A DNA stretch of 64,000 nucleotides from Roridomyces roridus (Eukaryota; Basidiomycota; Agaricomycetes; Agaricales; Mycenaceae): the NCBI GenBank assembly GCA_029378245.1, contig JARKIF010000155.1, forward strand, positions 1-64,000, given 5' to 3'. Under the pieces are notes generated by a model that saw only the letters and a list, made by a program, of their open reading frames with translations, was not told the DNA's origin and made no database searches. The position numbers and the translations under genes are program-made. Each line of letters begins with the position of its first letter. Position 1 is the stretch's first letter. Shown here one piece after another: positions 1 to 11,769 of the stretch.

Positions 1-93
1 CATTAGTGGCATAGAGGTACACAGTAGACGTTCCCTGTATCGCTTTCCAAGCTGTGGATACATATAATGCTGCTAATACATCGTCCTGTCTTA

Positions 94-609
94 TTAACTG
101 CCTCTGTAAGTCGTGAACGAGTAGGGACTGATGAGGAGATATGGTAGTGTTCGCCCGGATTCTCAATTTCAAAGGTTATCTAGTCGATGCGTAAGTTGGT
201 AAAGAGGAAAGAGGACGCTTACATCGACCCAGGGATAGAAACACTTGCGATTGGTTTTCGCAAGTATTCTGTTCATGGTCAGACGACCCTCAGACTGGAT
301 GTCAACCTACCCTTAGTCGCGAAGATGATCTTGTAGATGCCTGGAGCCACCGTGACGCTTGGAGAGAGCAGATCAAGGCAACGGCCATCCGAGTTGGTTA
401 CGCTTGAGTAGATGAGCCCGAGCAGCCATAAAGTCCAGCAAGTAGTACCCCGAAGCCAGTAGAGTGAATTCATCAGTAAAGCTCTGGAGACGAATCTCGA
501 CGCCTTCAGCAGGTTTGCCTGTAGACGAGTCGAGGACTGGATGCCGCCATTAGAGAGGGTCGTGGGTCGTGGCCGGCCTACCGTGGCAGGTTATCGGCGA
601 CTTGCTCAT
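94..609 (-). CDS. 5-hydroxyisourate hydrolase (transthyretin-related), with one frameshift
   Basis: HIU hydrolase converts 5-hydroxyisourate to OHCU in the uricase branch of purine breakdown. Four exons can be read. Exon 1 (from ATG at 609) encodes MSKSPITCH. Exon 2 encodes VLDSSTGKPAEGVEIRLQ, matching the family N-terminal histidine/VLD block. The next parts carry an APGIY segment, the YFPWVD-like stretch (seen as CFYPWVD) and FEIENPGEHYH. The reading frame then shifts near 136-142, after which the C-terminal tetrapeptide YRGS and stop appear in another frame. YRGS at the very end is the family signature. The gene is divergent from RRP1 with only 51 bases between the start codons. Identity is confident. 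The frameshift is more likely a sequence error than decay because the three neighbouring genes show the same problem. Confidence 0.82.
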
Positions 610-660
610 CGTCAAAGGAAAGGGTTTGATCCGGGCAAAAAAAAGTTGGCACAAGCGACG

Positions 661-1621
661 ATGAGCATTCCTCTCGCCAAACATCTAGCCCACACCGGTG
701 AGCGCACTCTCCGCCATCCACTTCTGTGTCTACAGCTGACAACCAGGAAGACAAGAAACTCGGGACAAGGCCGTTAAAGCCCTGGCTACTTTTTTGTCCG
801 ATGATACTCAGGAACCCATCTCGAAGACCGACATGGCCAAGCTGTGGAAGGGGATTTTCTACTGTGCGTAGGAAATTTACTCGGTCCTTCTGCTCCTAAC
901 CTGCAGATTAGGTTTTTGGATGTCGGACAAACCGCTCGTGCAACAGGCGCTAGCGTCCGAGTTGGCAGAGCTGTTATTGACTATAACATCTCTCCCAGCG
1001 TCGCTCGCGTTCCTCCGGGGATTCTGGGAGGCGACCGTCCGCGAGTGGGTGGCATAGACCGCCTCAGACTCGACAAGTATTACATGCTCGTACGAAGATT
1101 CGTCAACGCTACATTCCGCCTTCTTGCTCGATCCCAGTGGGACAAGGACGCATGTGAAAATTACAACGAAACGCTGACGCGCGAGGGTGGACCTATGTGG
1201 TTTGGCAAAGCCCTTCGGAGTCCTCTGCCTCCATCCTCCGCAGATCTAGAATCTACCTCGACGAGCTCGAAAATCCTCGGAACGAGCCATTCCCGCCATC
1301 ATCCCTTCGTCTCTCGCCGCCCGTACCCCATTGAGCATGACGTACAAACGCATACAAGAAAATATTCGACCCGCTGTTATCTGCGCTCTCCCCGCCACCC
1401 GCCGAGCCAGAAGAAGCGCAAAAAATTGGTCGGCGTTGGTTTCGAATGCTTGCTTTGATAGCCCGACGGAGGGTAAGATCGAGGCGGATGTCTTGCGGAA
1501 GAGGCTCCTTCGGCAGGTGTTTGATGTTGCGAGCGAGCCGGATACCAAGGACTCGAGTAGACGCAAGATGTACGCGTTGTTCAAGGAGAGTACGGAGGAA
1601 GATCAGGGAGAAGAGGGTTAG
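661..1621 (+). CDS. RRP1: RRP1/Nop52 ribosomal RNA processing protein, several frameshifts
   Basis: RRP1 is a nucleolar protein needed for 27S pre-rRNA processing and large-subunit assembly. The chosen start gives MSIPLAKHLAHT, the usual N-terminal block. An intron at about 702-750 and another at about 870-911 restore DKAVKALATFLSDD, MAKLWKGIFYCFWMSDKPL and then a GIDRLRLDKYYMLVRRFVN block, which is diagnostic. Later blocks include IYLDELENP, MTYKRIQENI, FDPLLSAL and RKMYALFKE. These blocks lie in different frames. Shifts map to about 1046-1052, 1292-1294 (C run), 1364-1365 (T run) and 1420-1425 (A run). A further change at 1200-1250 could be an intron. Each simple shift is repaired by lengthening a homopolymer, so sequencing undercalls are favoured over a pseudogene. 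RRP1 is essential in yeast. Confidence 0.82.
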
Positions 1622-1753
1622 ACCGAATACATTGTTTTCCTCGTCAATCGAACGAATTGAGTGTGCGCTTAGCCCGGGCCGTTGAGCCGCAGCGGCATTG
1701 ACAGTTCACGTCAACCCTTCGCTCTTCTTTGCCTCTTTCTTCCCGCATTCTTT

Positions 1754-3647
1754 ATGCAACTTTCTCTGGATCTTTACATTTCCATTCTCGAACACGTCCC
1801 CGTTCAACGATATGGCGATTCCGTCGAAACTCTCGTCACTTTCTCCCAACCTCAACGATCCTGCGAGAAGCATCTCAAGTCACGTCTCTATGGGAGCCTT
1901 TCTACCGAGCGCGCTATCGGTTCAGCGAGGAAATCCACGAGTTCCGACGCAAAGTGGACTTGGACAACAATTGGCGACTAATGTATGCCGAGCGGCGTCG
2001 AAAGGACAAGATTGCACTGGGACTGCTCGACCGAATAGTCGACACTCGACAAGGACGGTATCGTCATGCTGCGACGCTGACGGCCATGTCCTTTGATGTT
2101 TGGGATGCGATGGAGATCGAATCCTCTCTTCCCGTTCCATCGTTATTCGATGTGAACCCCCAGGTTGGGACAAGGCCCTGTATCAGTCCCACCAGACGTT
2201 TCTGGGCATCTTCGATCCTGGACACCATAGCGAAACGCTCTGCAATTATGCAGTGGGGGAATCTTGTGTCGGAAGACGGCGAAAACGTGCCCTCTTTTGT
2301 CCAGGCGCATTCCTCGTTGTCGTGCTTTTTCGGAAAGCCGCTAGTGGAGGTGGGGCTACTGTTTTTCGCCTCGAGGATCATTCTCAGACATTGGTCAGGT
2401 TGAATCACATCTAACCTCACTCACTGCGGAATGCCGCGCATATCTGGAGGAAAAACGCTGCCTTTTGGACCCAGATGCGCCCGAGTATGACCTGGCTCTG
2501 GTCTGCACGACCATCTGCCAGTTCATGTTGCAACAAGGATTTGGACCGGTTCCGTCGCTCAACTTCCATCAGATCTCGAACCACTTTCCTCACTTGTATC
2601 TTACAAGTCATCGACGGTCCATTGCCATCTCGCTCGTCCATGCATTCGTCGCCCTTGCCCGGAGTGTTGGGGTCACGGCTTCTCCAATAAACTTCCCGGG
2701 GAGGGTGCTCGTGCATATTTCCTCTCCCCCTGGCGCCGACGATTTTCTCGTCGACGTATATGGAGCAGAAACCAAGGCAATCCTCTCGCTGCGCCACGAC
2801 TTGCCTCCTATGTTGGTGAGAATGGGTGTATCTCCAGATGCTCTGCTCTTTTATGTTTCTCCTTGCGGAGCAGCTCCCATGCTTCTCAGGGCTGCGCGCA
2901 ATATTCTATCGTCAATCACGAACGATACGTCCCATGCCACTACCCAGGCTGCCATTTTCGCCTCAATCTGCATCCACCTTCTCCTGACAGAGGAGGTTCA
3001 ACTAATCACGCACATGGTCCGACACGTCGAGGTCGACCCTTTGGATTGCGCTACATTTCTTTCGGATTTGCAGCCCTTTCTGCGCCGGGCAGCCAACAGG
3101 GAATTCCTTCAAGAAACTTGTCGAGCAACACTGGAGATCGAAGAGCAGGAAGCAACCACTGTCCATTCGCGTAACGCGACGACCGCAGTGGCCCATTATG
3201 TGGGCATGGTATTCCAACACAGGAGGTACTCCTACAACGCCTGTATAATCGGGTGGGATGTACGTGCAGCCCTCTTTTTCAGACATCTGCTGATTTCTTT
3301 TTGCTAGCCAACGTGCTGCAAGTCGGAAGAATGGCAGATGTCCATGAATGTACGCAGTTTGACTCGAGGGGGCAACCAACCATTCTATCATGTTATTTCT
3401 CTCGACGGGAACCACAGATGTAAGTTTTCGACTTGTTCCTGGGTCTTGCTGATCGAATTCAGATGTGGCCGAGGATAATATCTCGCCAATTCCATTCACG
3501 GAAGAATTGGCGGTCCAATTTTTGCGCGAAATTCCTGTTTTACCGAGGTACTTTAGTGATATCTGTGAAATCGGGTGGCGGCTGAGTCCGGAGCTTGTGT
3601 ACGCGTATCCAGACGACGAATTCGCGAGCCAGATTAGCTCAGATTAG
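1754..3647 (+). CDS. F-box protein with transglutaminase-like and YccV domains (FBXO21-like)
   Basis: This looks like a substrate receptor of an SCF ubiquitin ligase. An F-box-like start (LDLYISILEHVP) is followed by SLWEPFYRARY and MYAERRRKD. A central SirB1/transglutaminase-like region spans roughly 2400-3240. The C-terminus is a YccV/hemimethylated-DNA-binding-type domain with GWDPTCCKSEEW, QPFYHV and YVAEDNI. Introns are read at 2350-2398, about 3258-3307 and about 3421-3463, all GT-AG and phase-compatible. This domain order is that of animal FBXO21 and its fungal relatives. One frameshift lies near 1848-1849, where one additional A would join the F-box to the rest. The start at 1754 is the closest methionine to the F-box. 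An in-frame upstream ATG exists at 1682, so the start is uncertain. Confidence 0.8.
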
Positions 3648-3693
3648 TCGGTAGTTAGTCACGTGCCAAAATCACTGGAACGCGTTTCTCTTC

Positions 3694-5718
3694 ATGTCTG
3701 TCTACACGCCTGCTCGCACCAATGCCTACTATCGAACAAGCTACGCCGGTGCCGCGGCGCCGGCTCAGCAGCCCCAAAACCAGCGTGTCCCTCTCAACGA
3801 CAACCATGAACGTACGGGCTCCTCCCGTTTTTACTTTGCCGTCTTGACGCGTATTAGGGTGGTATGTCGAGGGCCTGCCCAACAATCGCATGATTCTCTC
3901 TCTCCAGTCTGGCATAAAGAAGAGGTCAATTGGGCATTGGAGCGCCTAATCCGCCTCTCGATGAACGGCGACGCCGACTTGCACAAACTACTACCAGGCT
4001 TGGTAGATGCCTTGTTTGAATGGCCGCAGTGGTATGTGGCGGAAGGCCACAGAGATATAGAGGAGGTTCAATCACTTTTTGCCGTCCCCGTCGAACTGGC
4101 CGCCAAACGACGGCACGCGCTCGAGTCCTTGTCGCTTCTGAGGAATATCGCCGTCCAGGGGGGCAGTATCCAGGATTTACAGGCGCATCCTCGGAGCACG
4201 GCCCTCGTATTCAACGCGCTCAACAATCTCAATCCAGACCAGGATGGACACGTCGAATTCCTCCTCAACGTCATCGAATTCTTCCAATGCATGGCCGCTA
4301 GACACGCCATCCAACCACACTTGATTCAAACAATGTGGAATCCGGTACTACCGCTCTCTCGTATCGTGGCAATCTCAAGCGATCGCTCGTTAATCGTTGC
4401 CGCATTAACGGCACTCAACCTCGTCTTGAGCCATCCTCCCAATACATCCCAATTATCCCCAGTGTCCCCCGCTTTGGGCGCTGCCATCCGATATCTCCCG
4501 CTCTTTGTCGACAAGCCGTTGCTCGACGCATGTCTAAACTACCTTTATATACATCTGTCTCATCCAGCAATGGCAAAATTGTTTTTGCTCCACCCAGACA
4601 TGCCTAGCGTCCTCCGGCTATTAGTGAGCATTCTGTTGGCTGAGCAGGTCGAAGAGAATGTCGTCCTCGATATTCTCGGGCCCGTACACACTGTACCTAT
4701 GGCCACGGCCGTCGTTCGGCCTTATGAGCTCACGAAGGAGGAGTTGGATGCTTTGCTTAGCCAGCCTGAGCCACAGCGGTGTTCCGATTGGTACGTCTCG
4801 TCGCCGTTCTCCACCTGTACTAATTTTTTTCCAAGGATGAAATTGATGTTCGCTGTGAAAGCTGACGGCGAACTGACCCAGGTCGAATTTTGGAATCTCT
4901 ATCGGAATACGTTCGCTCCATATATCCAACAATTCCCTCTTCTGGCTGCGTCGGACGTTATCAAGAATGTCACAGCCGTATTTCCTTCAGCCCAGGCCAT
5001 GGTACTACCCGGTGACGTGCAGAAGTTTGTTGTTCGGGGTGTGGATCGACGCAGAGTCGCGGTCCAGACGGAACGCTTCAAGTGCCTCTGGGACAAATGT
5101 GCTACCCCGGCGTTCGAAGCTCCTGGCGAGCTGTTTGACCACATTTTGGAGCACATCGCCAGCTCAGAGTCGACGGACTGTGCATGTCTTTGGTCAACAT
5201 GTCCGCAGACGGCTATACCAAAAGCTGCCCTCCGTCAGCACGTCTTGACCCACATCTCCAGTCTGCACCCCCCTGTGATGGATGCTACCCAGGATAGCAA
5301 CATCACCCTGCCCTCTCAAGATTCGCCGTACCCAATCAACGACCCTACTAGCCGCCCATTCCCTCCACCACGCACCCTAAATCTCACATTCAAACAACCC
5401 ACCGTCGACCCGCCATCCACATCACTCACCGCCCTGCTTTGCATCCGCATCCTGTTCAGAGGATCATTCACCTCTTCTGAAGAAGCTCCACGAGCCGACG
5501 CGGACCACTTTGGGTTCCCTGGCTTGGTTGAGAGCGCCGAGGACCAGCAGGAGGTGGACCCGCGGGATGAGATGTCTGCGGACAAGGAGCGCGAAGGGGA
5601 GATGCGTGGCAAGAGGGCGTTTACGGGTGTGAGGAGGCTGATGGAGGGTGTGCGTCTCAAAGATGAGACTTTGAATGGCTGGATTGCGGAGATGGTGGAT
5701 ACGGCAATTTATGGATAG
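3694..5718 (+). CDS. RSC9: RSC9/ARID2-like chromatin-remodelling subunit
   Basis: This is a likely subunit of the RSC-type SWI/SNF remodelling complex. After a short N-terminus (MSVYTPARTNAYY) an intron at about 3811-3857 joins to RWYVEGLPNNRM, an RFX-like block found in RSC9/ARID2 proteins, and then EVNWALERLIRLS. A long helical middle region follows. Near the C-terminus are two C2H2-type finger motifs (CLWDKC...HILEH and CLWSTC...HVLTH, about 5086-5260). A second intron lies at about 4792-4836. A frameshift sits in the A run 3916-3918, just before EVNWAL, and is repaired by adding one A. The last 100 residues are acidic and charged. The gene is convergent with RPB2, with about 120 bases between stops. 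Family assignment rests on recognised motifs, not on a search. Confidence 0.72.
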   Translation: MSVYTPARTNAYYRTSYAGAAAPAQQPQNQRVPLNDNHERTGSSRFYFAVLTRIRVVCRGPAQQSHDSLSPVWHKEEVNWALERLIRLSMNGDADLHKLLPGLVDALFEWPQWYVAEGHRDIEEVQSLFAVPVELAAKRRHALESLSLLRNIAVQGGSIQDLQAHPRSTALVFNALNNLNPDQDGHVEFLLNVIEFFQCMAARHAIQPHLIQTMWNPVLPLSRIVAISSDRSLIVAALTALNLVLSHPPNTSQLSPVSPALGAAIRYLPLFVDKPLLDACLNYLYIHLSHPAMAKLFLLHPDMPSVLRLLVSILLAEQVEENVVLDILGPVHTVPMATAVVRPYELTKEELDALLSQPEPQRCSDWYVSSPFSTCTNFFPRMKLMFAVKADGELTQVEFWNLYRNTFAPYIQQFPLLAASDVIKNVTAVFPSAQAMVLPGDVQKFVVRGVDRRRVAVQTERFKCLWDKCATPAFEAPGELFDHILEHIASSESTDCACLWSTCPQTAIPKAALRQHVLTHISSLHPPVMDATQDSNITLPSQDSPYPINDPTSRPFPPPRTLNLTFKQPTVDPPSTSLTALLCIRILFRGSFTSSEEAPRADADHFGFPGLVESAEDQQEVDPRDEMSADKEREGEMRGKRAFTGVRRLMEGVRLKDETLNGWIAEMVDTAIYG

Positions 5719-5839
5719 CTAACGCTGTTCTTTCTTGACCGCCTTTTTCTAAAACCAAACACCGATTGCATGGCATTAGAAATCGGACAACTAGTGTACA
5801 TCTCAATCTTGTACTACATGACAAAGGTCTCTCGCGGGA

Positions 5840-8800
5840 TTAGTCCCGGATCCGCCCTGTCGACGTGGTAAACAATCGAGCAGCGATATTCATGCTTTGC
5901 AGTTCCTGGAAGAGAAGTTTCGCGGCATAGGGAATATACAGCTGAGAGCATGCCGTTTTGTTGCGGCAGGCACGACACTGAGGTAAAGAGTGAGCAATGA
6001 GAGTGTATTTGTACTTGGGACATACCTCGAAACTCTGCTTTTTGAGATTGGCAATCGCTGTTAGTCCACAAATGTCGCAAACGTGCAGACGATAGGCATC
6101 GCTAGCCTCGAACAGACGTTCTTTGAGGAAACCAGCGATACCATGGGAGATCATACAATCCCGCTCCATCTCTCCGAAACGAAGCCCTCCATCACGACTA
6201 CGACCTTCCACCGGCTGTCTGGTCAGAATTTGCACCGGACCTCTGGCACGAGAGTGAATCTTGTCGTCCACCATGTGCTTGAGCCGCTGGTAGTACGTTG
6301 GGCCGAGGTAGACTTGGGCCTGCAGCTTGCGGCCAGTGTGACCGTGGTACATGACCTCGAGCCCACGCGATTGGTAGCCTTTTTGTCGCAGGAAAGCAGA
6401 CACCGACTCGACGGTCAGGTCAGTGAACGGTGTCGCATCACCCTCGTTACCGATGAGCGTTGCGACCTTGGATAGTAGACACTCGACCAAATGTCCGATC
6501 GTCATTCGAGAGGGAATGGCGTGGGGGTTGATGATGATATCAGGAACGATACCTTCGGCAGTGAACGGCATGTCTTCTTGCCGATAGGTGATCCCAATGG
6601 TACCCTTCTGCCCGTGACGCGAAGCGAACTTGTCACCGATTTGGGGAATACGGGTTGCCCGAACGCGGACTTTGACAAACTTTTGTCCCTCAGAGTTGGT
6701 CGTGATCAACACCTGGTCAACGATGCCGCTCTCGGTACTCTTGAGCGGCGTGGAGACGTCTCGCCGAGTATGCACCCGAGTTCGCTGGCCGAGTTCCTCG
6801 CTGTCGGGAGGTATCGGCGCCGTTTTGCCAATGATGATGTCCTCTCCTCTCACACCCGTGCCTGGTGCGATCAGACCATCATCCTCCAATTTGTCGTACG
6901 TCCCGTGCTTCATGCGGAGCGTGTTATCGCGCGTCGGCTTCTCAAACTCCTCAAGCTGCTGGATGCCGCTCTTCTTCTCCAGGTCCATGTAACTCCGATA
7001 GTAGATACTCCGGAACAACCCACGATCGATTGAACTTTGGTTCATGATCACGGAATCTTCTTGGTTGTATCCGCTGTAACACAAAATGGCGACAATCGCA
7101 TTTTGACCGGCCGGCAGTTCCCGGAACTTGAGGTATTCCATCGAACGCGTCGTCGCAAGCGGTTTCTGCGGATAGTAGAGAATGTTGGCCATCGTATCCA
7201 TGCGAATGAGGAAGTTGGTCAAGAATATCCCCATGGCTTGTTTACCCATGGCCGATTGGTAAGTGTTACGAGGAGACTGCAGGGGGTCAGGATTGGCTCG
7301 TGTGAGAGAAAGTTGCACGTACCTGGTTGTGGTCAGGGAAGGGGATGATACTGGCACAAATGCCAAGGATCATGCTCGGGTGAATCTCACAATGCGTCCA
7401 AGTATGCGAGTTGATGCCGGCCTTCAATCGAGCTGCAGGGTCAAACTCCCCGTCGTTGGCGTGAGGATCGCCGCCCCTCTGCTGTATACGCGAGTTTTCG
7501 AGATCTTCAGGCGTCATGGATATCATGACGGTCTCCTCCTCCTCGGCATCGAGCAACTCGATTACTCCGCCCTTTATCAGCTGTTCCCATTTGTATTCAT
7601 CTCCATCGTCATTGTACCCTTGGCTGAGCCATTTGACGTTCTTTTTCTTGAGGCAAAGTTCCTGGTTGTCATCAACGATGAACAGGGGCCTGCAGACACG
7701 CCCAGCGTCGGTATACAACCGAAGCTCCTTCTCCCGAACGTCGCGTACCACAGACACCTCGGGACTGATGTCGTCCTTTCGACGCAGCTTTTTGATCGTC
7801 TTGACCAGGTTTGCTGGATCCCGGTGGACTCCCATCCATACACCATTGACAAACACCTTGGTACACGGGACGTCCGAATGCGAGTTCTCTTCGAGCGACT
7901 CGAGACCCCACTCCTCCAAGAATTCGATCACCGGAGCAGAATATGATCCGACGGAAATGCAGGCCATCAGGGCGAGATTCTTCACCAGCCCACACGCCTG
8001 GCCCTCGGGCGTTTCAGCAGGGCACACCATTCCCCAGTGCGTGTTGTGCAGCTGTCGGGGTTTGGCAATCTTGCCTTCTCGTCCCAGCGGCGTGTTACAC
8101 CGACGGAGATGGGATAATGTGGACGCATACGTGTATCTATTCAGCACTTGAGATACACCAGCGCTGCCGGACATGGATTTCTTCTGGTCTCCCCAATTGC
8201 CGGTGGCCAAAGAGTACTTGAGACCGTTGGTGATCGTCTGATGCTTGACTCCGAGCCCGAGGTTAAATTCTTTGTGGGTTTCGACACACTACAGCAGTTC
8301 AGATAATGCAGGAGAAAGAGGGTGAAGAGATAAACCTTTTGGAGATATCGGTACACATCCTTTGTCAGTTTCCTAAACAGGATACGGAAAAGCTTCGCCA
8401 GCAGCGGCCCAGCCAAATCGAGGCGCTTTTTGCCAAAGTGATCACGATCGTCGAGTTCTCGTCGCTCGAGGGCAGCAAGCAGCAGACGATGGATCATGTA
8501 TCCGAAAAAGAAGGCCTTGTTGCTCTCTGAGCCCTCTGCCATCGAGACGTGTGGCAACATCTCCTTTTGCAGGATTTCCTGCGCATATCGGATTCGGCGC
8601 TCACGAGATAGACCGGTCGTCGTTCCACGGTTGCCGATGAAATCGAGGGCAACTTCACGGTCTTGAATGACGAAGCCGTCATCAATGCAAGGTTTCAGCA
8701 TTTCGAGCATCTGCGCGTCCTGCATGTCGTAACAGATGTGCTCCAGGATGTCCCGATCTGAAATGACACCCAGGCCACGGAAAACGACCCAAATAGGAAT

Positions 8801-9815
8801 GTCGACTTTGATGTACGGGATAGTAGCCTTCATCACATTGCCGAGCTGCGCCGGCGGTCACAAACGTATCCTCAGACCATGAACAAGGTGCTTACCGAGC
8901 GTTCCTGGTTTCGGTGGAACATCTTCACCTGGAACTGGCTGATGGTTTTGCCACCCTTCTCGACCGCGCTACGAATTTCGGCAAGGAAGTTTATGGGGGA
9001 AGGCTGCGCCTTGGCAAACACGTAGACATGGTTGGTGGCCATTCGCTCTTGGGCAATCAGAACCTTCTCCGACCCGTTTATGATGAAGTAGCCTCCCGAG
9101 TCGTACGGACACTCGTTCAAGTCGTACAGATCTTGGTCCTGCAGCCCTCGGAGGATACAGAATGTGGAGCGCAGCATGATGGGAACCTAAGGAGGGTCGG
9201 CCAGGCAAACAGAAACCTTCGTGAATGAACACACCTTTCCAATCCAGACTTTTGTAGACTCCTTGTCGTCCGGAGTGTCATCTTGCTCGGTTTCCCATGC
9301 AATGTCCCCTGGCATTCCTTCCCGATCCTCGCGTCCTACCAACACTCGTTTCTTCATCTCAATGTACAACGGGGCGGAGTACGTGAGATTCCTGAGCCGC
9401 GCCTCCTGTGGGAACACCGGGACCACTGAGCCATCGGCCTCGGTGACGGTCGGTCGCGAGAGGTAGATTTGGCCAAACTTGATCTCGTAGCGACGCGTCA
9501 TGTCGGAATCATGGCCGGTATGTTGGTCGGCTTGGTCGAGGATGAGGTCTGAATTCTCATCAACGAGCTCTTGCATTGTATTTTGCACGAATTCATCGAA
9601 CGAGTCGAGCTGTTGACGCACGAGACCTTTTTGGTCGAAAAAGCTGGAGATGACGGTCCAGCAGTCCTCCTGGGTTATCTCTTCATAGTCGTCGTCCTCC
9701 TCCTCATCGGCATAAGTCTGGTCATCATAGGAATACGGGTCTTGAGACGTGTACTCTGAGAGAGTTCAGAGGGAGGTGGATATGTCAGTCAAGGTGCATC
9801 AATACCTTGGCTCAT
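5840..9815 (-). CDS. RPB2: DNA-directed RNA polymerase II second-largest subunit
   Basis: Rpb2 forms half of the RNA polymerase II active centre in the nucleus. A tiny first exon (MSQ) begins at 9815 and is followed by an intron of about 50 bases. The N-terminus is acidic ([13 protein letters not shown]). All hallmark blocks are present: [92 protein letters not shown] and [18 protein letters not shown]. The C-terminal zinc site has CDICG and, after an intron, CRACRN. Six or so short introns are needed, at about 9185, 8850, 8290, 7290 and 5970 among others. No frameshift is apparent, in contrast to the first 4 kb. The protein is close to the usual length of about 1,230 residues. RPB2 is head to head with the next gene, 165 bases apart. 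Confidence 0.97.
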
Positions 9816-9980
9816 GTCCTAAAAGCCAACGGCGCAGCGAACTACGATGAATGACGCGCCCGAATGAGATGCCCCGGTCGATGCGGCACGTGTAGGACGG
9901 CGGCGACGAGAATCGAGGTGATGAACAAGCGAAAGCCGTTTGCGTTGTTTGTCATCCACACTCAAGTCATTTCCGCTCCC

Positions 9981-11757
9981 ATGTCGCGGACCCGAAACCC
10001 ACAGGACGATGTCTGGGCCTTCAACCTCAGGTCCAAAACTGACGAAGACGAAGACTCGGACGACGACGACGACCCGAACCCGATCGTCGAGGAGAGTCCC
10101 AAGGATTTCGATATTTCATCACGAGAAGAGACCGTCGTATACAAGGTCCCTGCTCCCCGTTCTTTTCTGAATGAACGTCTATAACGTGCATAATAGCCCA
10201 ATCCCTTCAGTATCGCCAAAATAAATGCTGCTGCGCGTGCTAATCGGCCAGCTGCGCCCGTTCCCGCTCGCCGTCCAAACCCTGCTCCGAAAAAGCAACC
10301 GACAGGACGGATAGTCGACTGTTTCAAAGCAGCTGAGAAGAAATCTGTGGAGAATGTTGCGACGAAGGATGCGATTCCCGACTCTCCGCCTCAGCCTCTT
10401 GTGGCAACAGAGGTTCCCGTCCCAGCGCCTATAGCCCCTGCTATAGTCCCTCCACCTTTCAAGACGACAATTTTGAGCAAGAAATTCCGAGCTCCTGCAG
10501 CAGCTCCCTTTTCATCTCCCCTTCGTGCTCCCCTTCGTTTGAACGAAGGCCTCAGAAACAACATGCCATTCTCTTCACCTATACAACATACTCACCCCGT
10601 TCCCGTTCGCACTTTGCCTTCTGCACACACTAGCCTGAGCAAACCTGCTGGCCCTTCATTCACTCATTCTCGGAAGACTTTACTCACAGGTAGTCCGTGA
10701 TGCTCTGTCATTTTGTTTCCAATAACACTTGAGCAGGATCAAGACCCCCAACTGCAACAAAACCCGTGTATACTTATGACATGCCCCAAGAACAAACGTT
10801 GGCAGAGAATGCCGCTGATATGCTTGCCGCTGACCGTCTCAACGACGCTGACGAAAACACACTACCTCCGCCCATAAAGAGAATTGTTGGCCGTCCACAT
10901 CATCTCAATCTGCCTCCTTCTAGTCCCATCCAGACTTTCAGCCCCACTCCGAGCCCCTCCCCACCGAAAAAGCGAGTGGCCTGTCGCAAGGCCGTCTCTC
11001 CAAAGAAACGTAAAAAGAGCGATGCATACAACTATTTCCAATCGGACCCCGACGAGGAATGGTCAACTTTACCCGCGCGAAAGAAGGCCAAGGCTGTAGA
11101 GCAGAAAAAGCCCAAGATCGGCGGTGTAAAGACCTCCGCCGCCTTCCGCCTCCCTGGCATGACGCCGAAGAGCAAGGTCAGCGGGATGAGCGCCACGTCG
11201 GAGAGGCGGGTCATCACTTTCCTACCTCCTCCCCTCATGCAGTCGGGCAAAGTCGATGTGGTCATAACGGATGCCGGTTCGAAGCATTCCCGAGACGAAT
11301 CCGGTTCTCCAACCACTACACCCAAACGTCGACGTCTCTCCAAGAACCCTTATCCCTCTCCCCCCACTTCTCGTTTGACCCCCGATCGTTCCGAGGCCGA
11401 GGTCGCATCCAGCTCTCCAAGTACACTGCAATCCCCCAGCGTATTTGAGCCTCCGGTGCATCGTATGCCCTCCCCGCCAACGTCTGATCCTTTGCCTGAA
11501 CATGACGTGGACGTCTGTTCTTTTTCCATCGACAGTGTTGCAGAGATATACACACAGACCAAGATTATGATGCGTCAGGTGGGCTTTCATATTACCTGCT
11601 TTGAACGCCACTGAATACCGAACATTAGTAGCGCAAGCAAGTCGACGTTATATGGAATCTGCTAGACCTCCCGAGCTGTGGGTTTGTTCGTAGAGATGAC
11701 GACTTGACGGATCGCTCGGAATTGCCTTTCGTTGTTTGGGATCCACAAGAGGTGTAA
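9981..11757 (+). CDS. unrecognised disordered nuclear protein, four exons
   Basis: I do not recognise this gene. Four exons join in frame: 9981-10145, 10197-10689, about 10737-11578 and 11632-11757, giving roughly 540 residues. The N-terminus (MSRTRNPQDDVWAFNLRS) leads into an acidic run (DEDEDSDDDDDP). A conserved-looking PNPFSIAKINAAAR follows. The middle is rich in Pro and Ser, with basic clusters (SPPKKRVACRKAVSPKKRKK and PKRRRLSK) that look like nuclear localisation signals. The last exon encodes a compact segment, VDVIWNLLDLPSCGF to FVVWDPQEV. No catalytic motif was seen. The protein is probably nuclear and perhaps chromatin-associated, judged only from its basic signals. It is tail to tail with the fructosamine-kinase-like gene, with 12 bases between stop codons. 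Confidence 0.7.
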
Positions 11758-11769
11758 TTGTATTTATAT

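Noticed and set aside
844..1458. Apparent 204-codon plus-strand gene
   Set aside because: Its recognisable part is the middle of RRP1. The rest is RRP1 sequence read in the wrong frame.
2344..2400. Possible second frameshift in the FBXO21-like gene
   Set aside because: A 49-base GT-AG intron at 2350-2398 restores the frame, so no indel is needed.
10146..10200. Frameshift suspected in the unknown nuclear gene
   Set aside because: Using the acceptor TAG ending at 10196 instead of the CAG at 10200 gives an in-frame PNPFSIAKI junction.
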